The position numbers were made by a program, and so were the translations under genes. The notes under the pieces were generated by a model. That model had not been told where the DNA came from and ran no database searches. It was given only the letters and a program-made list of their open reading frames with translations. Positions 46,117 through 53,507 of a DNA stretch of 64,000 nucleotides are shown here, piece by piece. Source of the stretch: Sphingomonas aurea (GTDB lineage Bacteria; Pseudomonadota; Alphaproteobacteria; Sphingomonadales; Sphingomonadaceae). Each line of letters starts with the position of its first letter. The stretch's first letter is position 1. The stretch is from positions 117,427 through 181,426 of the forward strand of contig NZ_JAUUDS010000007.1 in the NCBI RefSeq assembly GCF_030678875.1. The letters run 5' to 3'.

Positions 46117-47244
46117 ATGTCCGAGGGAGGCGGCGAAAAGACAGAAGCCCCGACAGCCAAGCGCAAGCAACAGGCGGCCGACGACGGCAACGTCCTGCGC
46201 TCGCGCGATCTGGCGACGGCGCTGGTCGTGCTGGCGGGTGTCGCCTGGCTGGTGTTCATGGGCCCGGCTCTGCTGGCCGCCTGCCGCGAGGTGATGGCGG
46301 CGAGCTTCCAGTTCGGGCGTGGCGATGTCGAGAGCTTCTCGCCCTGGCGTCCGCTGGCGCAGGCGGGCTGGCGGCTGGCGATGCCGGTCGGCTCGCTGCT
46401 CGCGATCAGTCTGGTCGCGGCGGTGGTCAGCGGCGTCATGCTGGGAGGGGCGAGCTTCAACGGCGGGCTGATGGCGCCCAAGTTCAAGCGGATCAATCCC
46501 GCCTCCGGCCTCCAGCGCATCCTGGGGATGAACGGCTGGATCGAGCTGGGCAAGTCGCTGCTGAAGGTCGTCCTGCTCGGCAGCGTCGGCGGCTGGATGC
46601 TGTGGAAGGCGTCGCGTTCGACACTGGGCCTTGCCCAGTCGAACCTCGACGATGCGTTGCAGCAGGTCGGCGGCACCTTCACCGGGATCATGATCGCGAT
46701 GGCCATGGGTCTCGTCGCCATCGCCGGCATCGACGTGCCGATCCAGATCATCCGCCGCATGGGCCAGATGCGTATGACCAAGCAGGAGGTCCGCGACGAG
46801 CACAAGGAGAGCGAGGGTAACCCGGAAGCGAAGGGCCACCAGCGTGCCAAGATGCGCGAGATCCTGTCGGGCGGCATGCGCAAGGCGGTGCAGGAGGCGC
46901 ATGTCGTGCTTACCAACCCGACCCATTTCGCGGTCGCGCTGCGCTATGACCGGGGCAGGGACCAGGTGCCGGTGGTGGTCGCCAAGGGTCGCGGCGCCAC
47001 CGCGCTGGCGATCCGCGAGCTGGCCGGCGAGATCGCGGTGCCGGTGCTGGAATATCCGCAGCTCGCCCGCGCCGTCTACTATACCAGCCGCGAGGGGCAG
47101 GAGGTTCGCGACGACCTGTACCTGCCGATCGCGACGGTGCTGGCGTTCGTGTTCGGCGTCAACGTCCAGGCGGGCGGCAGCGCCCCGCCGGTCGACGTGC
47201 CGCCGACCGCGCGCTTCGACGAGAATGGCCAGAAAACCGCCTGA
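46117..47244 (+). CDS. flhB: Export switch protein FlhB
   Basis: Changes export from hook to filament substrates after self-cleavage. 375 residues: four helices in the first ~210, then a cytoplasmic domain with the autocleavage site N267-P268-T269-H270 in VVLTNPTHFAVALRYD. The N-terminal GGGEKTEAPTAKRKQQAADDG is also family-typical. Confidence 0.97.
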   Translation: MSEGGGEKTEAPTAKRKQQAADDGNVLRSRDLATALVVLAGVAWLVFMGPALLAACREVMAASFQFGRGDVESFSPWRPLAQAGWRLAMPVGSLLAISLVAAVVSGVMLGGASFNGGLMAPKFKRINPASGLQRILGMNGWIELGKSLLKVVLLGSVGGWMLWKASRSTLGLAQSNLDDALQQVGGTFTGIMIAMAMGLVAIAGIDVPIQIIRRMGQMRMTKQEVRDEHKESEGNPEAKGHQRAKMREILSGGMRKAVQEAHVVLTNPTHFAVALRYDRGRDQVPVVVAKGRGATALAIRELAGEIAVPVLEYPQLARAVYYTSREGQEVRDDLYLPIATVLAFVFGVNVQAGGSAPPVDVPPTARFDENGQKTA

Positions 47245-47262
47245 TCGCCGACCGATTCGCGC

Positions 47263-47289
47263 TTAATATCCGCGCCATCCGGTCGTTAA
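47263..47289 (+). promoter_or_regulatory. Candidate sigma28 promoter of fliDS
   Basis: TTAA (47263-47266), 15 bases, then GTCGTTAA (47282-47289), which matches the enteric GCCGATAA -10 at six of eight bases. The predicted start near 47296 gives an 18-base leader to the fliD ATG. The best match of the four sites of this type. Confidence 0.6.
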
Positions 47290-47313
47290 CCCAGACATGC
47301 CGGAGAACGCGTC

Positions 47314-48774
47314 ATGACCACGGTGAGCAGTACCAGCAGCTCGAGCAGCAGCACGTCGATCGCGCAGACGCTGGGCGCAGGATCGGGCATCGACATCAAG
47401 TCGCTGGTGTCGAGCCTGGTCGATGCACAATTCTCGGCCAAGAACAGCCAGTTCACCAAAAAGTCGGACGCGCTGACCGCGCAGATCTCGGGCGTTGCCA
47501 AGCTGAAGGCGGGGATCACCGGATTCGACAGTGCGCTGAAGTCGCTGGTGAACGGCGGGACGCTGACCACCCAGCCCTACAGCTCCAGCACCGGCGTGGT
47601 GAACGTGTCGGCGATCGCCGGTGCGAACGTCGCCGGTCTGTCGGCCCAGATGACCGTGGAGCAGCTGGCGGGGGCGCAGGCCGCCACCACCAAGACTGCC
47701 ATACCCGCGACGCAGGCGTTCCGTGGTGGCACGCTGACCGTGAATATCGGCAGCTATGTCACGACCAACGGCACGACGACGCTGTCGCCGACCAAGAGCG
47801 TGCCGATCACCATCGCGCCGAATGCGACGCTCGATCAGATCGCCGCGCAGATCAAGGCGAAGACCGGGCTGCAGACCACGCTGGTCAACGACAATGGCGG
47901 CGTCCGCCTGACCATCAAGGGTTCGACCGGCGCGGCACAGGCGTTCGAGATCGTCGGCACGGATGACAACGCCTCCGATGCGGGGCAGGGGCTGGCGACG
48001 TTGTCGGTCGGCGCAGGTGCGACCGGCACCACCATCGGCGCGACCGCGAAGGACGCGCTGCTGACGCTGGACGGCGCTAGTTTCTCGCGCCCCACCAACT
48101 CCATCTCCGACCTGCTGACAGGCGTGAAGCTGGACCTGGTATCGACCACCTCGGCGACGACCCCGTCGGTGACGTTGGGCACCACCGCGCCCGGATCGGC
48201 GCTGACCCAGGCGGTGCAGGATGTCGTCGCGACCTTCAACGAGCTGAAGAGCCTGATCTCGGAAGAAACCAACAGCGTCGATGGCGTGCTGCGCACCGAT
48301 ACGACCGCGACGGCGCTGACCCGCGCCCTGTCGACGCTGACCACCAAAAAGCTGGCGACCTCGACGACCGGCGGGCCGCAGACGCTCGCCGACCTGGGCA
48401 TCGCGACCCAGCGCGACGGATCGCTGACCCTCGATACCGCCAAGCTGGCGGCGGTGATGGCCAGGGATCCCGCGGGGGTGGAGGCGATCTTCGCGACCGG
48501 CACCGACGGCAAGGGCGGCCTGTCGGGCGCACTGTCGGCGATCACGGCGACGGCGACCGACAAGACCTATGGCCTCGATGCGGCGACCACCCGTTACACC
48601 AAGGCGCAGAAGACGATCGCCGATCAGCAGACGAAGGCCGGCACCGACGCCACGGCGATGTCGACGCGGCTGACGCAGCAATACGCCGCCATGGATACCC
48701 GTGTCGCCGCCTACAAGGCGTCGCAGACCTTCCTCGAACAGCAGATCAAGGTCTGGACGAAGAGCGACAGCTGA
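47314..48774 (+). CDS. fliD: Filament cap protein FliD (HAP2)
   Basis: Caps the growing filament and guides flagellin folding. 486 residues: N-terminal LGAGSGIDIKSLVSSLVDAQ typical of FliD, a Ser/Thr/Ala-rich middle, and a C-terminal helix region (TRYTKAQKTIADQQTKAGTD; MSTRLTQQYAAMDTRVAAYK; ASQTFLEQQIKVW). It is preceded by its own sigma28-like promoter and shares one base with fliS (TGATG). Confidence 0.94.
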   Translation: MTTVSSTSSSSSSTSIAQTLGAGSGIDIKSLVSSLVDAQFSAKNSQFTKKSDALTAQISGVAKLKAGITGFDSALKSLVNGGTLTTQPYSSSTGVVNVSAIAGANVAGLSAQMTVEQLAGAQAATTKTAIPATQAFRGGTLTVNIGSYVTTNGTTTLSPTKSVPITIAPNATLDQIAAQIKAKTGLQTTLVNDNGGVRLTIKGSTGAAQAFEIVGTDDNASDAGQGLATLSVGAGATGTTIGATAKDALLTLDGASFSRPTNSISDLLTGVKLDLVSTTSATTPSVTLGTTAPGSALTQAVQDVVATFNELKSLISEETNSVDGVLRTDTTATALTRALSTLTTKKLATSTTGGPQTLADLGIATQRDGSLTLDTAKLAAVMARDPAGVEAIFATGTDGKGGLSGALSAITATATDKTYGLDAATTRYTKAQKTIADQQTKAGTDATAMSTRLTQQYAAMDTRVAAYKASQTFLEQQIKVWTKSDS

Positions 48775-49175
48775 TGGCCTATGCATCCACCCTCCTGCGC
48801 GATCCCTGGGCGACCTATCGCGAGATCGACGCCGCCGGCCGCACCAGCCAGGCCGCGAGCGGGCCGCAGCTCGTCCAGCTGCTCTATACCGAACTGCTGG
48901 CGGCGCTGCGTGCGGCAGCCTGCGCGACCGAACAGGGCCATTACCGCGTCAAGAGCGAGCGGGTGACGCGCGCGACCGCGATACTGTTCGCGCTCGAATC
49001 CGGGCTCGACTACGAACAGGGCGGCGAGCTGTCGAAGACGCTGTCGCGCATCTATGCCGGCGCCCGCCGCTCGATCGTCGACGCGTCGATCGGGACCGAC
49101 CCGGCGCCGTTCCGCGCGGCGGCCGACAACCTGGCGGAGATCGCCGCGGCCTGGGCGACGGCGACCGCAGCGTAA
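48774..49175 (+). CDS. fliS: Flagellin export chaperone FliS
   Basis: Binds the flagellin C-terminus before export. 133 residues, helical, with the FliS-like ASGPQLVQLLYTELLAALRA and SERVTRATAILFALESGLDY, then GGELSKTLSRIYAGARRSI. Coupled to fliD through TGATG. Last flagellar gene of the run. Confidence 0.9.
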   Translation: MAYASTLLRDPWATYREIDAAGRTSQAASGPQLVQLLYTELLAALRAAACATEQGHYRVKSERVTRATAILFALESGLDYEQGGELSKTLSRIYAGARRSIVDASIGTDPAPFRAAADNLAEIAAAWATATAA

Positions 49176-49185
49176 GTTCCCCTCA

Positions 49186-49216
49186 CCGTCATGCCGGAAC
49201 GAGCGCGGCATGACGG
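49186..49216. terminator. Convergent hairpin between fliS and ribA
   Basis: CCGTCATGCC (49186-49195) pairs with GGCATGACGG (49207-49216) with an 11-base loop, in the 52-bp gap between converging genes. There is no clear T-tract; it probably acts as a bidirectional end. Confidence 0.5.
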
Positions 49217-49227
49217 GTGAAACCCTG

Positions 49228-50301
49228 TTATAGCTGGTGCCCGGTCCGGTCGCGCTTGGTCGCCAGATACCGCTCGTTGTGCGGGTTGGCGGGCAGCGCG
49301 TGGGGCACACGCTCGGCCACCGCGACCCCGGCCGCCTCCAGGCTCGCGACCTTGGCCGGATTGTTGGTCAGCAGCCGCACCTGCCGCTGGCCGAGCAGGT
49401 CGAGCATCCGCGCCGCCACGCCGAAGTCGCGCGCGTCGACCGCGAAGCCCAGCCGCGTATTGGCGTCGACCGTGTCGAAACCCTGGTCCTGCAACCGGTA
49501 CGCGCGCAGCTTGTTGACCAGCCCGATCCCGCGCCCCTCCTGCCGCAAATAGAGCAATATGCCCCAGCCATGCGCCCGGATCGCGGCGATCGCGGCGCGC
49601 AGCTGCGGGCCGCAGTCGCATTTCAGGCTGCCGAGCACGTCGCCGGTCAGGCACTCGCTGTGCAGCCGGACCAGCGGCGGCCGTTCGTCCGGCCGGCCGA
49701 TCAGCAGCGCGACATGCTCGTCGGCGGAATCGGGCGCGCGGAAGGCGACGATCTCCGCATCCTCGGCCCCCTCGACCGGGAGGCGCGCGCGTGTGGCCAT
49801 GCGCAGCGTGCGGGCATCCTGATGCCGGTCGATCGCCTCGGGCGCGATCACGACCTCCGGATCGATGCCGTCGATGAAGAAGGCGGGCAGCAGCCCCGCG
49901 ATCCGCGCCAGCCGGATCGCGGCCAGCGAGGCGCGCGGCCGGTCGACCTCCTCGGTGCGGAACGGACCCTTCAGCGGGGTCGCCAGGTCGAGAGCCGGAT
50001 CGGCGAGCGCGACCGCGGTGTCGAAGTCGAGCCACGGCGCCGGCTCAACGACCACCGGCAGGTCCGGATCGGCGGCGGCGAGCTGGTTGGTCAGCTTCAG
50101 CGTCGCCGCGCGTCCGCTCGAGATCAGGACCGGATACCGGCCAGCAGGCGCGAAGGTATCGAGCGAGCGCGGGTCCGCCGTCTCCACCGCCAGCAGCACC
50201 AGCGGGTCCTCGCCGGCAGCGTGGATCGCGATCGGCCAGCCCCGACGCAGCGCATCGATCGCCCGCGACACGTCGCGCGGTCCCGATCCGGCTGCGTTCA
50301 C
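49228..50301 (-). CDS. ribA: GTP cyclohydrolase II RibA with an extra N-terminal domain
   Basis: Converts GTP to 2,5-diamino-6-ribosylamino-pyrimidinone phosphate, the first step of riboflavin synthesis. The C-terminal ~200 residues are a full RibA domain with zinc ligands C217, C228 and C230 (HSECLTGDVLGSLKCDCG) and LYLRQEGRGIGLVNKLRAY. The first ~150 residues resemble a decayed RibB (DHBP synthase) fold but lack its acidic DDEDRENE-type motif, so RibB activity is not expected. GTG start overlapping the xth stop (GTGA). Confidence 0.9.
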   Translation of the reverse strand: MNAAGSGPRDVSRAIDALRRGWPIAIHAAGEDPLVLLAVETADPRSLDTFAPAGRYPVLISSGRAATLKLTNQLAAADPDLPVVVEPAPWLDFDTAVALADPALDLATPLKGPFRTEEVDRPRASLAAIRLARIAGLLPAFFIDGIDPEVVIAPEAIDRHQDARTLRMATRARLPVEGAEDAEIVAFRAPDSADEHVALLIGRPDERPPLVRLHSECLTGDVLGSLKCDCGPQLRAAIAAIRAHGWGILLYLRQEGRGIGLVNKLRAYRLQDQGFDTVDANTRLGFAVDARDFGVAARMLDLLGQRQVRLLTNNPAKVASLEAAGVAVAERVPHALPANPHNERYLATKRDRTGHQL

Positions 50302-51092
50302 CAGGCGAACTCGGTCATGATCGGGATGTGGTCGGACGGTTTCAGCCAGCTGCGGCAATCCTCGAACACCGTGTGGCCGACCGCCTGTACCGCCACGTCG
50401 CGCGTCGCCCACATATGGTCGAGCCGCCGGCCGCGGTCCGATGCCGCCCAGTCCTTGGCACGGTAGCTCCACCAGGTGTGCAGCCGGGCAGGGGCCGGAT
50501 GGAAGTGGCGGCCGAGATCGACCCAGTCGCCGGCATCGCGCAGCCGTGCGAGCGTCTCGACCTCGATCGGAGTATGGCTGACCACGTCGAGCAACTGCTT
50601 GTGGCTCCAGACATCCTCGGGCAGCGGCGCGATGTTGAAGTCGCCGACCAGCAGGGTGGGACACGCCAGCCCCTCCGACCAGCGTGTCATCCGGTCGAGA
50701 AAGTCGAGCTTCTGCCCGAATTTCGGGTTGACCTCGCGGTCGGGCACGTCGCCACCGGCGGGCACGTAGACATTCTCCAGCCGCACGCCGTTCGGCAGCC
50801 GTACGCCCAGGTGCCGCGCCTCGCGATTGGCCTGCCAGTCGAGCCGGTCGTCCTCGACGATCGGCACCCGGCTGATGATCGCGACGCCGTGATGCATCTT
50901 CTGTCCGTGGATCAGGATGTGCTTGTAGCCGAGCGACTTGAACGGCTGGTGCGGGAAATCCTGGTCGAGCACCTTGGTTTCCTGAAGGCACAGGATGTCG
51001 GGCTTCACCTCGCGCAGGAAGCGTTCGACGATGTCGATGCGGAACCGCACCGAGTTGATGTTCCAGGAGACGATCTTCACGCGCCCGCTCAT
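50298..51092 (-). CDS. xth: Exodeoxyribonuclease III / AP endonuclease
   Basis: Repairs abasic DNA sites and trims 3' blocks. 264 residues with N-terminal VKIVSWNINSVRFR, metal-binding E38 in CLQETKV, the GDFNIAPLPEDVW motif and the catalytic D254-H255 pair near the C-terminus (KPSDHIPIMTEF). It overlaps ribA by 4 bases. Confidence 0.95.
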   Translation of the reverse strand: MSGRVKIVSWNINSVRFRIDIVERFLREVKPDILCLQETKVLDQDFPHQPFKSLGYKHILIHGQKMHHGVAIISRVPIVEDDRLDWQANREARHLGVRLPNGVRLENVYVPAGGDVPDREVNPKFGQKLDFLDRMTRWSEGLACPTLLVGDFNIAPLPEDVWSHKQLLDVVSHTPIEVETLARLRDAGDWVDLGRHFHPAPARLHTWWSYRAKDWAASDRGRRLDHMWATRDVAVQAVGHTVFEDCRSWLKPSDHIPIMTEFAW

Positions 51093-51151
51093 ATCTGCGG
51101 ACGCGCCGCGGGCAAAGCCCGCGTCGTCGGACGGGCTCTGCCCGCCGGCCG

Positions 51152-51192
51152 AGCGGGGGCCTTTGTGCGCCTCACGCAGAAAGGCCCCCGCT
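51152..51192. terminator. 13-bp stem hairpin between lolA and xth
   Basis: AGCGGGGGCCTTT (51152-51164) pairs exactly with 51180-51192 around a 15-base loop. It lies about 150 bases after the lolA stop and upstream of xth. The lack of a T-tract leaves open whether it ends transcription. The rest of the 250-bp gap shows nothing recognisable. Confidence 0.5.
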
Positions 51193-51342
51193 CCGGGGGC
51201 ATGGAGCGAGGGCCGACCTAGCGTTCGTCACGCAGGCGGGAAGTGAGTACCGGTCCGGGCAACAGGGGGGAAATCCCGAACGCCCCACATCCGCGAAAAC
51301 CGTACTAGCCGCGCGAACCTGTCGCACCGATGAATGAAATCG

Positions 51343-51954
51343 TTATTTGCGGCCAGCGGTTCGCCGCGGATCCACCCACTTGAACGCATTGCCGGCGACA
51401 GGCACTCCGTACCGCTGGTTCGAGAGGCGGATCGTGGTGCGATTGTTCTGGCTGTCGAGCGCCACCCAGCCCTGCAGCATCAGTCCAGCCGGCGCGTCCG
51501 CCTGTCGCGCGAAGACGAGCGTGATGCGGCCATATTCGGGATGCTTGGGATCGCGCGCCTCGACCGAGACCAGCCGCGGGTCGGCGTCGGGCACGACCTT
51601 GGCGAACTGCGACAGGTCGCGGCTGGGGTCGAGCAGCACGCCGAGCGGTGAGTTGCGGATCGGCCAGCGCTGCACCTGCTTCACCGAATAATCGACGAAG
51701 GTCAGCGCGCCGCCCTCCGCGACGATCAGCAGCGGCACGCCCTTCTGATACTGGAACCGGATATTGCCCGGCTGTTTCCAGGTCAGCGTGCCGGTCAGTA
51801 CCTGTCCGTTGCGGTCGGTCTGCGAGAAGTCGGCAGTCATCGTCGTCACGCCCTGAAGATGGCGCTGGACCGCGGAAAGGTCGTTGCCCTGGGCAGCGGC
51901 AGGCGCGGCCGCGACCGCACAGGCGGCGAGGGCGGTGGACAGGTAACGGAACAT
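51343..51954 (-). CDS. lolA: Outer-membrane lipoprotein carrier LolA
   Basis: Periplasmic carrier taking lipoproteins from LolCDE to the outer membrane. 203 residues: signal peptide (MFRYLSTALAACAVAAAPAA, then AQ), then VTTMTADFSQTDRNGQVLTG, TLTWKQPGNIRFQYQKG and the C-terminal TTIRLSNQRYGVPVAGNAFK. AAGGAG lies six bases before the ATG. Commonly it directly follows ftsK; here an OprB porin gene lies between. Confidence 0.92.
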   Translation of the reverse strand: MFRYLSTALAACAVAAAPAAAQGNDLSAVQRHLQGVTTMTADFSQTDRNGQVLTGTLTWKQPGNIRFQYQKGVPLLIVAEGGALTFVDYSVKQVQRWPIRNSPLGVLLDPSRDLSQFAKVVPDADPRLVSVEARDPKHPEYGRITLVFARQADAPAGLMLQGWVALDSQNNRTTIRLSNQRYGVPVAGNAFKWVDPRRTAGRK

Positions 51955-52014
51955 CGACTTCTCCTTGGCGACCGCGATCCCTGGCGCGGCCGGATTGAAC
52001 CGCGACTGAATCGC

Positions 52015-53421
52015 CTACAAGGTCACCGCCGCCTTCAGTCCGATCACGCCGACATCGTCGGCCGACCGGACACCGCCGGGATGGTGGATCCACTGGACGT
52101 TGGGGCGCAGCTCCAACCCCTCGAGCGGCTGGACCGAGTAATAGACCTCCGCGGCATATTCGGCCGAGTCCTGCACGGTGGGCATCGCCTGGTCCAACCG
52201 CTGCGCCCGCGCGACGCGGCCATTGACGTTGGTACGGGCCAGCGCCACGCCCAGCACCTCGCCGCGCAGCTTGGGATACAGCCCGCGATAGAAGAGGCCG
52301 ATCGACACCTGATTGTCGGTGACGCTGGTCTGCCGGTCGGTCTGGGTGACGTTGGCGAACACCGACAGCCCGCTGACCGCCGCACCGTCGCGACTGCGAC
52401 CGGTCAGCTGCTGCTCGGCATTGACGTAGACACCGTATCGCGACGAGCGGCGCAGCGGCGACAGGCCGGTGACGACGGCGGGTCGTCGGTTGATGTCGAG
52501 GAACACGTCGTCGCCGTCCGCCGTTCCGATCCAGCCGCCGAACTTGTAGGTGCCGACGCGGCCGGTCGCATCTTTTCGCGTCCATCCCGCCTCGACCGGC
52601 ACCAGCACGCCGGTGCCGCCATCGACATGCGCGACGAAGAAGCGATCGTTCAGGTTGCGCGGATTGATCTGGTACACCGCGCCGGTGACATAGTGCGTGT
52701 CGTCGAGCTTCACCCGCACCCGTGCGCCCAGCTGGCTGACCGGCCAGTTGTACCAGTAATCCCCCGCCAGATTGCCCGGCTGTGCCCCACAGAAGCTGAG
52801 GTTCATGAACTGGCACGAGAAGGCGGCGAAATCCTCGCCCGGATTGGTCAGGCCGAGCTTCACCTCCAGCTTCTCGCCCAACACCTGCTCGTACCACAAC
52901 TGCGTCACGCGCAGCGTCTGGCCCCGGCCATAGACCTCCTGCACCTGCTGGAGCGCGCCGAGCCCGGCATCGGTGGTCAGGTCGCGGCCGCGGCGGAACG
53001 TGACGGTGCCCTGGAACGCGCCGCCCTTCAGCCCCATGACCTTGTTCAGGTCGAGCAGCACACCGGCGTCGAGCTGCCCTGTCTCGCGGAACAGCCGCCG
53101 CTCGCCACCGGTGAAGTTATAGGCACTTTCCGACGCGTAGCGCGCGGTCAGGCCGATACCGCGCCGGGCGAGGCGGGTGCGGATCTCCAGCCAGTCGCCG
53201 ATCAGCCCCGGCGGCGGCGGCCGGCGCGTGTCGGCGGTGAGCGCCGAGGGGTTCGGCTCCTCTGGCGCAGGTGCATCACCGGCGCCGGTCGCGGGCTGGC
53301 TCTGCGTGTCGCCCTGCGGATCGATCGGGGAAGCCTGGCCGGTGGTCGGCGTCGCCTGCTGCGCGGCGGCCGGCACGGCGAACAGCGCCGCCGCGGCGGC
53401 GATCCATGATGACGCGGACAC
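52015..53421 (-). CDS. OprB-family carbohydrate-selective porin
   Basis: Outer-membrane beta-barrel for sugar diffusion. 468 residues: signal peptide (MSASSWIAAAAALFAVPAAA), a Pro/Thr-rich stretch to about residue 65, then the OprB domain (IGLTARYASESAYNFTGGER; GGAFQGTVTFRRGRDLTTD; VTQLWYEQVLGEKLEVKLG; GEDFAAFSCQFMNLSFCGAQ). The C-terminus ends in alternating residues (VGVIGLKAAVTL). GTG start with GGGGGAGG before it. Located between ftsK and lolA, it may provide outer-membrane entry for sugars used by the 5-13 kb locus. Confidence 0.87.
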   Translation of the reverse strand: MSASSWIAAAAALFAVPAAAQQATPTTGQASPIDPQGDTQSQPATGAGDAPAPEEPNPSALTADTRRPPPPGLIGDWLEIRTRLARRGIGLTARYASESAYNFTGGERRLFRETGQLDAGVLLDLNKVMGLKGGAFQGTVTFRRGRDLTTDAGLGALQQVQEVYGRGQTLRVTQLWYEQVLGEKLEVKLGLTNPGEDFAAFSCQFMNLSFCGAQPGNLAGDYWYNWPVSQLGARVRVKLDDTHYVTGAVYQINPRNLNDRFFVAHVDGGTGVLVPVEAGWTRKDATGRVGTYKFGGWIGTADGDDVFLDINRRPAVVTGLSPLRRSSRYGVYVNAEQQLTGRSRDGAAVSGLSVFANVTQTDRQTSVTDNQVSIGLFYRGLYPKLRGEVLGVALARTNVNGRVARAQRLDQAMPTVQDSAEYAAEVYYSVQPLEGLELRPNVQWIHHPGGVRSADDVGVIGLKAAVTL

Positions 53422-53507
53422 TCATCCTCCCCCGATCGATGCGGCATCGGATCGATCCGTGTCGCGAGGACCATTACGCAACCGGTTCGTCCCGGTTCCG
53501 TATCGGA

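Noticed and set aside
45286..46926. 546-codon minus-strand frame opposite fliR and flhB
   Set aside because: His/Asp/Arg-rich shadow of two conserved membrane proteins.
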